A DNA stretch of 34,871 bases, taken from positions 1-34,871 of the forward strand of contig CAVRZY010000261.1 in assembly GCA_963725415.1 (NCBI GenBank), read 5' to 3'. This DNA comes from CAVRZY01 sp963725415. Its GTDB lineage: Bacteria > Acidobacteriota > Terriglobia > Bryobacterales > Bryobacteraceae. Numbering within the stretch: the stretch's first letter is position 1; each line of letters opens with the position of its first letter. A model generated the notes under the pieces. That model worked only from the letters and a program-made list of their open reading frames with translations. It was not told the DNA's origin and did not search any database. This document shows positions 7,345 to 15,313 of this stretch, one piece after another. The position numbers were made by a program, and so were the translations under genes.

Positions 7345-7460
7345 ACGAGTTCTTGCCCCGGATGGTTTAGGTCACGTCGAGGGCGTGGTTCGCCGTTCGG
7401 TTGGATGGATAGGTGGTTCAGCGATATCGACCAAATATCGAACGGATAGGCGGACGTGGC
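7345..7460. other. Junction between archaeal-like and bacterial-like DNA
   Basis: Left of here: A+T-rich sequence, TATA boxes, short broken ORFs. Right of here: G+C-rich, codon-biased bacterial genes. No transposon end, tRNA or att-like sequence marks the change. See findings for alternatives. Confidence 0.5.
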
Positions 7461-7765
7461 TAAGGGTATGCCGAAAGAATCCTGCACCCATGGCGCGTTG
7501 CTCGCCGTGGCGCGGCGGACGAGTTCGGCGTAGGCCGCCTGGTAGGTTCCTTCATGGAGCGTGGCGCGGGCTAGATCGGCGTTGGACTCGCCGAGGAAAC
7601 ATCGGCCTTTGCCGGCGATTGCTGCAGGTCCGCAGCCGCCGCGCTGCCGTTCGGCGTCGCGCTGCCAAACGCTGCGGCGAGCGCGACCAGCACCAGCCCC
7701 AAGCCCTGCTGCCTCAAGAGGGTCCGTCCATCTTCCCGCCCTCCGGTACCTGGCCGGACGGTCAC
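7457..7765 (-). pseudogene. 5' part of a secreted protein gene, frameshifted and truncated at the junction
   Basis: The minus strand gives an N-terminus with a signal-peptide-like core (LLRQQGLGLVLVALAAAFGS), stopping at 7571. A neighbouring frame continues coding-like (SNADLARATLHEGTYQAAYA and onward to WVQDSFGIPLA near 7457). Read together, this is the first 90 or so residues of an exported protein that loses its frame and runs into the junction. Family not recognised. Confidence 0.35.
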
Positions 7766-8258
7766 AACTTCTGACGGACCTTCATTTTACCATGAATCGG
7801 CACGGATGCCATTTTTCAGCGCCCCGTCAGACGCCCGATGGGAGACGCAGATTCCCGGTCAATAGCGGACAACGCGGACACCGCTTCTTCGGAGACCGCG
7901 TATGTACTGCGGAACGGCAACTATGAGTTCACAACCATGACTTATGGATTGAGCGACAGAGGCAGTTGCCGGTTGACAGTTGTCGGCCGTCGGAAGCGGT
8001 CTGTCTTCTCAAGCCGTTCTCCGCGGCCTCGGCGACCTCGGCGGTTAGACGGGCCTTTCTGCGAAACGAATCGAGCGACGCGCAACCCGTGTGGCATACG
8101 ACACATATGCCGCGGACGATTCCAGATTCCGCATTCCGCCTTCCGCATTCCCTATGGCTACCTCTGTGCGTCATACCAACGCGCGCTGTTCTCCTCCCCT
8201 CCGAACCCTCACATCCGGCGACCCATTAGCGCGCCCGCCTCATCCTCCCCCCCCCCCC
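7766..8258. other. Intergenic region with bacterial word repeats, no gene
   Basis: No supported gene. It contains CAGTTG/GACAGTTG words at 7962-7983, a CCTCGGCGACCTCGGCGG-type repeat at 8021-8047, and a run of ATTCCGC/CTTCCGC units at 8120-8151. It ends in a 12-base C run (8247-8258). Open frames across it are products of high G+C content. Confidence 0.55.
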
Positions 8259-8951
8259 TCCCCGCGCGCCCATGGCATGCAGTCCGTCCACCAGTTCCTG
8301 CTCGAAGGGCCAGACGAACTCTTCGTAGATTCTGGGGCCGACCAGCGAGGCGGCGGCGTCGCCGATGCCGATCAGGTCCGCGCCGGCTTCCAGTTGCGCC
8401 TTAGCAAAGCTCAGTTCCATCCGCACGTTGAACTCGAACAGATCGCGGACAAAAGTGGGATCATCGATGAAATCCAGCATGAGAGTGTTGATGCCGCGCA
8501 GGTCCGCGCCCAGTGCGCAGGGGCCTTCCACCCAGCCTTCGACCAGTTTCTCGCTGCCGATGCGTTCCTTCAGCAGGGCGACGCCGTTGACGCGGTCGTG
8601 CATCCGCCCGCCGCCCAGGGGATCCGGCAGTTGGAGGCGGGCCAGCCTGGTCTTGTCAGCCAGCAGGGCCTGGCTTTCGACGATGGCCGGGGGCTGATCC
8701 TCGAACCACTCGATGGCAGCCCCCAGGTCAGCCGCTTCGCGGGCGGGATCGGAAATCGTGGATACGTAGTCGAGACCGAATCTCCCGGCCGTGTAGATCT
8801 GGGCTTCCGCCAGCACGCGATAATCCGTCGCGTAGGCTCGGTACTTCGCGCCGATTCGATCGGCGGCGAACATCATAGTGATCGGCATCAGGGGAAGATG
8901 GTCCACTTGGCGGCCTTCCAGCAGGGCCAGGATGCGTTCACGACTGTTCAT
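8259..8951 (-). pseudogene. UroD-superfamily (MtaA/CmuA-type) methyltransferase, C-terminus missing
   Basis: Starts MNSRERILALLEGRQVDHLP, the standard opening of MtaA-like members of the uroporphyrinogen-decarboxylase superfamily. It runs well to ...FVWPFEQELVDGLHAMGAR, where members usually continue into the zinc-binding His-x-Cys segment. At that point the sequence enters a homopolymer C run (G run on the coding strand) and turns to low-complexity residues. About 230 of an expected 340 residues remain, so the metal-binding half is missing. Such proteins move methyl groups to or from corrinoid proteins. The ATG overlaps the stop of the DUF1638 gene (8948-9697), so the two were co-translated. 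The break may be an assembly end rather than a biological truncation. Confidence 0.75.
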
Positions 8952-9697
8952 GGCGACGCTTGCTCCGCTCGAATAATGTCGTCGTCATAGGTGGTCACCA
9001 CTCGCCACCCGGGAGGCACCACCAGAAAATCCCCGTCGTCCCATTCTCCATCCACCAGCCGCCGGATCAGAGACATGTCGCCCAGCACCTTTTCGAATTT
9101 CCAGCCGCGCTCGGCGGCCTGCTGGCGGGCGCGGCGCTCGAAGCGGTCGTCCGGCTCGATTCCCATCTCGATGAAAGTGAATTGCCCATAGTTTCGGGTG
9201 TAGTCGCCGAGTTGTTCGTGGAGAAACTTCGCATTGTCCTCGCCGTACTTGACAACCAGCTCTTCGTAGCTCTGGCCAAGGCCGACTTTGTTGCGGATGG
9301 CGTGCTGGCTCAGTTGGCCAAGGTCCTCCCCGCGCTCGATCCAGCCCGTGGTCTTGAAATAAACGCCGGGGTGGCTGTGGAAGTAGTCGAGGTAGCGCTC
9401 CTTGCTGCCCAGGAACAGGGTGATGCAGTCGTGGGCGCGGGGGACGACGAAGGGCCTGGAGCCCGCGGTCAGGCCGGCCAGGCCGGTGCCACAGAGGGCG
9501 TAGCCGAGCAGCACGGCTTCGTAGGTGGATTCCTCCACGCGGTCCAGAGCGGCCTGCAAGCGCTCGAGCATGGGCGCCGTGCCGATGTCGTGGAGGCCCT
9601 TGGGAAGGAACTCGATATCGACTTGGTTGGGCGAGCGAGCCACCGCGGCGCACATCTCGCGGTAGAAGATCTCGCAACTGATCAGCTTCAGGCGCAC
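8948..9697 (-). CDS. DUF1638 family protein
   Basis: Encodes 249 residues. Features typical of the family: an N-terminal SCEIFYREM (Cys8, then Glu), a central EAVLLGYALCGTGLAGL, and VVPRAHDCITLFLGSKERYL, in which the His, Asp and Cys look like ligands. DUF1638 genes are commonly found beside corrinoid-dependent methyltransferase genes. The biochemical role is not established to my knowledge; a metal- or corrinoid-related function is plausible. The stop overlaps the start of the UroD-type gene by four bases, which supports a shared role. The gene upstream on the same strand is acr3, whose end lies 12 bases away, but that belongs to the arsenic operon and the link is probably only positional. 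Confidence 0.8.
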   Translation of the reverse strand: MRLKLISCEIFYREMCAAVARSPNQVDIEFLPKGLHDIGTAPMLERLQAALDRVEESTYEAVLLGYALCGTGLAGLTAGSRPFVVPRAHDCITLFLGSKERYLDYFHSHPGVYFKTTGWIERGEDLGQLSQHAIRNKVGLGQSYEELVVKYGEDNAKFLHEQLGDYTRNYGQFTFIEMGIEPDDRFERRARQQAAERGWKFEKVLGDMSLIRRLVDGEWDDGDFLVVPPGWRVVTTYDDDIIRAEQASP

Positions 9698-9709
9698 GAA
9701 CCGCCTATT

Positions 9710-10819
9710 CTAAACCAGGCGTGCGGAGTCTGCTTGCTCGAACGCGAACCAGTGGCGGGTGCGGTTGCAGGCCGCGCAGACCGATAGCATCACGGGGACC
9801 TCGACCAGAACGCCGACCACGGTGGCCAAAGCAGCTCCGGAACCGGGACCGAACAGTGCGATGGCGGTGGCCACAGCCAGCTCGAAGAAGTTGCTGGCGC
9901 CGATCAGGGCTCCCGGAGCGGCGACCGAGTGTTCGACCCGGAACAGGCGCATCAGCCCGTAAGCCAGCGAAGAGTTCATGTAGACCTGAAGCAGAATAGG
10001 AATCGCGATCAGGACCACGTGGAAAAACTTGCCGGTGATGTTGTCGGCTTGAAAAGCGAAAATCAGGACCAAGGTGGCCAGCAATGCCACGATCGTCACC
10101 GGCGCAAACCTGGGCAGAAGCGTCTCTTCGAACCAGTCTTTTCCGTGGCGGCGGATCAGCCAGGCTCGCAGGATGCTGCCGACCGACAGTGGGATCACGA
10201 TGAAGAAGATCACCGAGTAGAGCAGCACCAGGAACGGCACGGAGAGCGAGGAAGCGCCGCTGACCAGAAAACGCACAATGGGGGCGAACAGAAACAGCAT
10301 GATCAAGTCATTGACGGACACCTGGACCAGCGTGTAAGCGGGGTCGCCATCGGTGAGATAGCTCCAGACAAAGACCATGGCCGTGCAGGGCGCCGCCGCC
10401 AGGATGATGGCGCCGGCAATGTATTGGTCAGCCTGGGCCGGCGCGATCCAGGCCGCGAAGACGTGGCGGAAGAACACCCAGGCGATCAGGGCCATCGAAA
10501 ACGGCTTGACGAGCCAGTTGACGAACAAGGTCACCAGCAGCCCGCGCGGGCGCCTGCCGACGTTGCGGATCGAGGTGAAGTCCACCTTCATCATCATCGG
10601 GGTGATCATGAGCCAGATCAGGACGGCGATGGGAGCATTGACCTGGCTGTTCTGTCCGAACTCGAGTCTGCGAAGAGCGTCCACCAGGCCGGGGACCCAC
10701 TTGCCGACAGCCAGGCCGGCGAGCATGCAGAGGCCGACCCAAAGCGTCAGGTAGCGCTCGAAGACGTTGAGGCGCTTGAGCCGAAGCGGAGCGTGAGAAA
10801 GGTCGTTCTTTACTTGCAT
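9710..10819 (-). CDS. acr3: ACR3-family arsenite efflux permease
   Basis: Encodes 369 residues with about ten membrane helices, the usual size for ACR3. Diagnostic segments are KVDF near residue 80, AAAPCTAMVFVWS with the conserved Cys145 that is essential for arsenite transport in this family, and GASNFFELAVATA near 307-319. It exports As(III) across the inner membrane using the proton motive force. It is the last gene of arsR-arsM-acr3, 24 bases after the true end of arsM at 10844. The frame is intact, and it shows no relation to the unrelated ArsB family. Expression should be relieved from ArsR by arsenite. Confidence 0.93.
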   Translation of the reverse strand: MQVKNDLSHAPLRLKRLNVFERYLTLWVGLCMLAGLAVGKWVPGLVDALRRLEFGQNSQVNAPIAVLIWLMITPMMMKVDFTSIRNVGRRPRGLLVTLFVNWLVKPFSMALIAWVFFRHVFAAWIAPAQADQYIAGAIILAAAPCTAMVFVWSYLTDGDPAYTLVQVSVNDLIMLFLFAPIVRFLVSGASSLSVPFLVLLYSVIFFIVIPLSVGSILRAWLIRRHGKDWFEETLLPRFAPVTIVALLATLVLIFAFQADNITGKFFHVVLIAIPILLQVYMNSSLAYGLMRLFRVEHSVAAPGALIGASNFFELAVATAIALFGPGSGAALATVVGVLVEVPVMLSVCAACNRTRHWFAFEQADSARLV

Positions 10820-10843
10820 CTGTCAAAGCGCCTTGCGGCGCGG

Positions 10844-11655
10844 CTATGCCGGTTTGCGGGCGCGGACGAAGGCGCTCATGAATCTTCCGTCGATTTGGGG
10901 GGCGATGGCGGCGGGGTCGATGCCGGCGCAGGCCAAGAATTGGCGGGCGTCTTCGGCGCGGTAGATGCGGGTGGCTCAAGCTCAATCTCCTGGAAGCCCG
11001 CGGCAGCCAGCTTGGAGCGGTACTCGGATTCTTCCAGCGCGCCGGCCACGCAACCAATCCAGAGCTCGACGTTGCGGCGGATCTCGGTCGGAACCTCGCC
11101 ACGCACCACCACGTCGGAGACGGCGAAGCGCCCACCGGGGCGAAGCACGCGGAAGGCCTCTCGCAGAACGCGGTCCTTGTCGGCGGAGAGGTTGATGACG
11201 CAGTTCGAGATGATGACATCCACGGAATTGTCGGGAAGCGGGATGTTCTCGATCTCGCCTTTGAGGAACTCGACGTTGCGGACGCCGGCCTTGCGCTGGT
11301 TCTCGAGCGCCAGAGCGAGCATCTCGTCGGTCATGTCGAGCCCGTAGGCCTTGCCGGTGGGACCGACGCGGCGCGCCGACAGCAGCACGTCGATGCCGCC
11401 GCCGGAACCCAGATCCAGCACCGTCTCGCCCGGGTTGAGCTGAGCCAGCGCGGTGGGATTGCCGCAGCCCAGGGAGGCCTGGAGCGCCTCCTCCGGTATT
11501 TCCGCCACCTGGCCGGATTGGTAGAGGTCTGCGGTGACTGGGTCGCGTTCGCCTGTCAAGGGCGAGGCGCAGCAGGAGCCGCCTCCGCTGATCACGCGCA
11601 GGGCGGCCTGCCCGTATTTCTCTTTCACAACCTGCTTGATATCTTGCTCGCTCAT
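10844..11655 (-). CDS. arsM: Arsenite S-adenosylmethionine methyltransferase, one frameshift near the 3' end
   Basis: A class I SAM methyltransferase with motif I VLDLGSGGGIDVLLSA at about 79-94. Cys64, Cys152 and Cys202 fit the three conserved As(III)-binding cysteines of ArsM (the last two 50 residues apart, as in characterised enzymes); a Cys28-Cys29 pair is also present. It converts arsenite to methylated arsenicals. After QEIELEP (about 10,975) the original frame goes out of register. A one-base shift restores the normal ending TRIYRAEDARQFLACAG... FMSAFVRARKPA with TAG at 10844-10846. As written, the unshifted frame stops at 10876 with a Pro-rich tail. The start ATG overlaps the ArsR stop by four bases. 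Sequencing error is as likely as real decay. Confidence 0.9.
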
Positions 11656-12014
11656 TTCTGTCTCCTAGGACGCAGATCCAGAGTGATGCTATCCGGCGGA
11701 ATGGCCCTGGTCCGGGAGCAGCACTCGGCATAAAGAAAGGCCACCAACTCCCTCAAGGTTTCGGTGTTGGCGGTGTACCAGAGGAACTGGCGGTCGCGCC
11801 GCACGGCCACCAGGGCTTGATTCTTCAACTTCTCGAGGTGATGGGAGAGCGTGGAGGCGGGGATGTCGAGTTCGGCCTGGATATCGCCAACCACCAGGCC
11901 CTGGGGGTGGGCGGAGAGCAGCAGGCGCAGGATCCGGAGGCGGGCCTGGTTGGCCATGGCGGAGAACATGTCGGCATAGCGGGCGACGCTGAGCTCCGGG
12001 GCGCGTGCTTTCAT
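11652..12014 (-). CDS. arsR: ArsR/SmtB-family arsenic-responsive repressor
   Basis: Encodes 120 residues from ATG 12014 (MKARAPELSVARYADMFSAM). A longer frame upstream lacks family similarity. It has a winged helix with recognition segment ASTLSHHLEKLKNQALVAVR (about 53-72) and wing RRDRQFLWYTA. The canonical ELCVCDL arsenic site of the E. coli type is replaced by GLVVGDI. Instead a vicinal Cys98-Cys99 pair lies near the C-terminus (YAECCSRTR), which is an arrangement seen in other ArsR subclasses with C-terminal As(III) sites. It should bind the promoter just upstream and release it on arsenite, controlling arsM and acr3. Confidence 0.9.
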   Translation of the reverse strand: MKARAPELSVARYADMFSAMANQARLRILRLLLSAHPQGLVVGDIQAELDIPASTLSHHLEKLKNQALVAVRRDRQFLWYTANTETLRELVAFLYAECCSRTRAIPPDSITLDLRPRRQK

Positions 12015-12016
12015 AC

Positions 12017-12059
12017 TTCTACAATAATGGAAATGGTGACAGAATGCAAGTGGGCCTGC
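12017..12059 (-). promoter_or_regulatory. Candidate sigma-70-type promoter of the ars operon
   Basis: On the minus strand TTGCAT is followed, after 17 bases, by TATTGT, and the ATG of arsR comes about 6 bases later. The spacing is ideal and the boxes moderate. The transcript would have a very short leader or none. No clear Shine-Dalgarno sequence precedes the ATG. Confidence 0.35.
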
Positions 12060-12069
12060 GGGCCGCCAG

Positions 12070-12709
12070 CTACCGAAGCTTCCACCGGTCACCCGAAAAC
12101 TCGGCACTTTCCTCATTCCAGGCGCCGAACTTGGCGGCCATCTGGCCGCCCTCCACCAGGAGGGCGGCGCCGGTGATGTAGGAGGCCAGGAAGGCGATAG
12201 CGTGGGCTACTTCTTCGGGCTCGCCGCCGCGGCCCAGCGCGATGTGGCGGAAGTAGGGCTTGATGATTTCCGCGTTTGAGAACCAATGCTGGGTCAGGCG
12301 GGTGCGGATCAAACCTGGGCAGACGGCATTAACGCGAATCCCATAGGGCCCGAGTTCATTGGCGACGGTGTGGAGGATTCCGAGCAGGCCGGCTTTGCTG
12401 GCGTTGTAGGCCGCAAAGCCCGCCTCGCCGTCGCGTGAACTCGGCTGCCTCGCTCGTACCCGCGTTGGCGACGACGATGTCCGGCGGGCCGCTTTGGGAA
12501 GAAGCGGCCCTCAGCGAAGCCGGCTCGGTTACATCCACGGGACAGGCGTTTGCCCCGAGTGAGGCGGCCACCTCAGCGGGCCGTTCATTTTCGAGATCAA
12601 AGATCCAGACCAGGGCGCCGCTCTGGGTCAGGACGCGGGCCGTCGCCAGCCCAATTCCGTTCGCTCCGCCGGTGACTACTGCAATCTTTCCAGTGAAATC
12701 CAGCCGCAT
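12070..12709 (-). pseudogene. Short-chain dehydrogenase (SDR) with internal deletion
   Basis: The N-terminus is a classical SDR: MRLDFTGKIAVVTGGANGIG with the TGxxxGxG cofactor loop, an acidic DLEN end of beta 2 and VVANAGTSEAAEF. At about 12,435 the frame changes and the protein resumes at FAAYNASKAGLLGILHTVAN (the YxxxK motif), then NAVCPGLIRTRL, ending GDRWKLR at 12070. About 50 residues that normally lie between NAG and the Tyr, including the catalytic Ser strand, are missing. This is an internal deletion combined with a frame change, so the gene is non-functional if the sequence is right. The substrate class cannot be told. Confidence 0.75.
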
Positions 12710-12782
12710 AGCAGAATTCTATCCTGGTGGCCGGAGAGTGGAAGAACAGAATCTGGAGCGCAACCATCGACCGTCTGGAGAT

Positions 12783-13727
12783 TCACGGCATAGGGTCGCT
12801 GGAGCTCTGAGGGACAGGCGCCCCTTTGGGCAGCGCGTAATAGCCCGTGCGTGTTCGCACCACTAGCCGCCGAGGGTCTTCCACTGTCACGCGAATCGCG
12901 CGGTAACTGCCGTCAAGAACCTCATTGGAGGGCGTGTAGGCAAGCGTGTACTGGTTGCGAATGTGGTGGGCGATTTCGCGGGCCACCTGGTCCACTTCGG
13001 AGACATCGCTCAGATAGTAAGCCTGCCCGCCGGTGGCCTTGGCGAGCGCGTCCAGATCGCGCCGCGCGCGGGTGGTTTCCTCGCGGCCTGCCTGGCCTAA
13101 CAGGCCGACCGCGTAGACCAGCACGCCACTCTGTTGCGCTGTCCGGACCAGATAGGTGAGACTGACAGAACTGCTGTTGTCCTCGCCGTCAGTGACCACC
13201 AGCAGGACCTTCTTGTCTTCCTTGGCCCGGCGCCTGAGGTGCTCGATGGAGAGGCGCACCGCATCGCGCATGGCGGTGAGGCCCTGCGCATCGATTCGGC
13301 TCAGACCTTCCTCGAGCTTCTGGATGTCGCTGGTGAAATCCGTGTCCAGGTAAGACCGCTCGTTGAAGTTGATGATGAAGACCTCGTCTTCGGGGTGGGA
13401 GGCTTTCACCAGGGCCAGGGCGGCGGACTTGACTTTGTCGCGCTTCTCGAGCATGCTGGCGCTGCCGTCGATCACCAGCCCCAGCGACACCGGAATATCC
13501 TCGCGGCGGAAGACCTTCAAGCGTTGCGCGACGCCGTTCTCGAACACCCGGAAGGACGCCTGGGGTAAGTCGGTGACCAGATGGCCGTCTTCACCCAGCA
13601 CCGTGGTGTGAAGGACCACCAGGTGGGCGTCGCTGCGGAAGACAGTCTGGGCCTGCGTGAGCGGCGGCAGGCAGGCCAGGACGCAGACCACGACTGCCAG
13701 CGCCTGCGCGTGTCGGAGCTCGGGCAT
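12783..13727 (-). CDS. Secreted VWFA-related acidobacterial-type protein
   Basis: Encodes 314 residues from ATG 13727, which gives a clean signal peptide (ALAVVVCVLACLPPLTQAQ); an in-frame ATG at 13802 would add a non-hydrophobic stretch. The von Willebrand A domain has a full MIDAS: DGSAS at 87-91, Thr151 and the TDGED Asp180. N-terminal to it is the short beta domain (VVLHTTVLGEDGHLVTDLPQ...FRVFENGV) typical of a family that is abundant in Acidobacteria and known as VWFA-related acidobacterial domain proteins. The C-terminus (YTLAYTPSN...VRTRTGYYA) is also standard. Probably metal-dependent protein binding in the periplasm or at the surface; ligand unknown. This is the best taxonomic marker in the window. 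Confidence 0.85.
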   Translation of the reverse strand: MPELRHAQALAVVVCVLACLPPLTQAQTVFRSDAHLVVLHTTVLGEDGHLVTDLPQASFRVFENGVAQRLKVFRREDIPVSLGLVIDGSASMLEKRDKVKSAALALVKASHPEDEVFIINFNERSYLDTDFTSDIQKLEEGLSRIDAQGLTAMRDAVRLSIEHLRRRAKEDKKVLLVVTDGEDNSSSVSLTYLVRTAQQSGVLVYAVGLLGQAGREETTRARRDLDALAKATGGQAYYLSDVSEVDQVAREIAHHIRNQYTLAYTPSNEVLDGSYRAIRVTVEDPRRLVVRTRTGYYALPKGAPVPQSSSDPMP

Positions 13728-13789
13728 TGGATCTATGGTAGCGGATTCAGGAACGTGGGCCGGCGCAGGTCGAGACCGCGTCATCCTAG

Positions 13790-14095
13790 ATGGCAACTTC
13801 ATGGCAATCTAGTGGTATCAGGACTACCATTGATGCTGCCGGGAGACTGGTAATTCCCAAGGCGATTCGGGAATCGGCAGGATTGAGGCCCAGGCAGGAG
13901 GTCAATGTCGAGTATCGAGACGGCAAGGTGGAGATCGAGCCGGCCCAGCAAGTGGTGAAACTGGTGCGCAGGGGATCGCGATGGGTCCTGGTCGCCCCTT
14001 CTGGGACCCCGCCTCTGACAACGGACATCGTTCGCCAGACAATTGAAGAAATCCGCGAGGAACGCACTCGAAAAGCCCTCTTCGGGGGGCGCTAG
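13790..14095 (+). CDS. AbrB/MazE-type (SpoVT-fold) antitoxin
   Basis: Encodes 101 residues with an N-terminal swapped-hairpin AbrB domain (TTIDAAGRLVIPKAIRESAG at about 12-31, then EVNVEYRDGKVEIEP) and a C-terminal helical tail (TDIVRQTIEEIREERTRKAL) that would bind a toxin. This is the VapB/MazE type. A PIN-toxin gene would normally follow; only a fragment does (14096-14191), so this antitoxin is an orphan. It may still repress its own promoter. The alternative, a stand-alone regulator, is less likely because of the remnant downstream. Confidence 0.8.
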   Translation: MATSWQSSGIRTTIDAAGRLVIPKAIRESAGLRPRQEVNVEYRDGKVEIEPAQQVVKLVRRGSRWVLVAPSGTPPLTTDIVRQTIEEIREERTRKALFGGR

Positions 14096-14191
14096 ATCTG
14101 GGCCCGCGCGGGCGCCTCGGTGCTGCTGACCTGGAACGTCAAAGACTTTCTGCTGCTGGCGCCGCCTGGATTGGAAGTGAGGGAGCCTTAG
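14096..14191 (+). pseudogene. Remnant of a VapC-type PIN toxin, C-terminal 31 codons only
   Basis: Directly after the antitoxin stop and in the same frame, the sequence reads IWARAGASVLLTWNVKDFLL... LEVREP and ends with TAG 14189-14191. SVLLTWNVKDF corresponds to the last acidic motif of PIN-domain toxins (L-T-x-N-x-x-D-F). The rest of the toxin, about 100 residues including the N-terminal Asp, is deleted. Confidence 0.65.
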
Positions 14192-14221
14192 CGGGCTGTC
14201 GAGTGCGATCTGCGTCTTCAA

Positions 14222-15304
14222 TCACAGCCCCACCAATGGTCTCAAGGATTCGATCTCTCTCATGTCGGTGACCATGATGTTGAGAAACAGACCGCGTGGC
14301 TCCAGGGAATCGATCAGCAGCCACATCTGTTCGGCGCTGAAGGAACCCCGAATCAACAGCGGTTTCTTGGCGTTCTGGATGCGTTGGAAATAGAGCATCA
14401 TTTCATCCACCGGCGGGCCGGCGGCGTCGTTGTTCACCTGGAAGCACTGAATTTCCTCGATCTCCAGGAAGGCGTCTAGCAGGAACATCGAGGTCGAGTG
14501 CAGGTGGATGAAGCTGTTCGCAAAGTGGCGGGCGAGCATGCGGTCCACGGGCTGCACGAACTGGCGATAGAGAGCCGGTGAGTAGACGGCGGTGGCGTCC
14601 TCCTGCATGCGGATGATGGGTCCTGGGGCCCAGAGCGAGTACTGAGCGTCAAAGTACCCTGCGTGAAACAGCGGTATGCGCTTCCAGAGCTCTTCGGTGA
14701 TTTCCCGGCAGACCTCGGCGAGTCGCCAAAGCAGGCGGGCGGATTTCTCAGGCTCATCCGCCAGGTCCAGGATGCTCTGGGTGTGGCCGCGCAAGACGGC
14801 GTGCAGATCGGAGGGCCCGATCTCCGGCGCGTGGCTGACGGGAAAACTGCCGCTTGCTGAGCGCACCAGGACTTCGGCGAACTCGATGTACTTCTGAAAC
14901 CAGGGATTGCCGTAATCTAGGCGAACCTGGAAGGCCTCGCTCCACGACAGCCGCTGTTCCTCTCCCAACACATTTTGCGGCAGGATGCGCATCTTGCAGC
15001 CCAGCATCCCCGGCAGCCAAGGAATGGCCACCTGGGCGGGGCAGGCGCCTCGAATGATGTCGTCGTCGATCACTTCGCCTTCCCGCAACATGCGGAGATG
15101 GTCGTCCAGGAAGGCTTCCGGATCGATCATGTCGGCTGTGAGGTAGTCGCAAGATCCCCAGGTCTTGCGGGCGGCGAATTCCCCTAAGGGAAACCAGCCA
15201 ACGAAGGAGAAGCCTACCAGGGGACGTGTAACCTCCTCTCTGTTCCAGAAGGCCCTGTATCTGTCGATCTTGGCCGGGTCGTTGCCAAACGGGACTTTTG
15301 CCAT
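14222..15304 (-). CDS. Divergent uroporphyrinogen-decarboxylase-like (methyltransferase superfamily) protein
   Basis: Encodes 360 residues. The order of segments fits the UroD/MtaA TIM-barrel: an N-terminal RYRAFWNREEVTRPLVGFSF, a middle SDLHAVLRGHTQSILDLADE, YSPALYRQFVQPVDRMLARH, then FIHLHSTSMFLLDAFLEIEE where MtaA proteins have their HxC zinc site. Here HLHS has His-x-His without the Cys, and ending segments (IQCFQVNNDAAG, LLIRGSF) are typical. So it may bind a different metal or have lost methyl-transfer chemistry. It lies 9 bases downstream of the large secreted glycosidase-like gene on the same strand, so the two form an operon. Family sure at superfamily level, substrate unknown. Confidence 0.65.
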   Translation of the reverse strand: MAKVPFGNDPAKIDRYRAFWNREEVTRPLVGFSFVGWFPLGEFAARKTWGSCDYLTADMIDPEAFLDDHLRMLREGEVIDDDIIRGACPAQVAIPWLPGMLGCKMRILPQNVLGEEQRLSWSEAFQVRLDYGNPWFQKYIEFAEVLVRSASGSFPVSHAPEIGPSDLHAVLRGHTQSILDLADEPEKSARLLWRLAEVCREITEELWKRIPLFHAGYFDAQYSLWAPGPIIRMQEDATAVYSPALYRQFVQPVDRMLARHFANSFIHLHSTSMFLLDAFLEIEEIQCFQVNNDAAGPPVDEMMLYFQRIQNAKKPLLIRGSFSAEQMWLLIDSLEPRGLFLNIMVTDMREIESLRPLVGL

Positions 15305-15313
15305 GTTGGCGGC

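Noticed and set aside
8091..8990. 299-codon plus-strand ORF over the C run
   Set aside because: Antisense to the UroD-type gene and spanning the intergenic repeats; no family resemblance.
9929..11347. 472-codon plus-strand ORF
   Set aside because: Antisense to acr3 and arsM, both clearly real. The product is Gln/Asp/His-rich without domains; a G+C-driven shadow.
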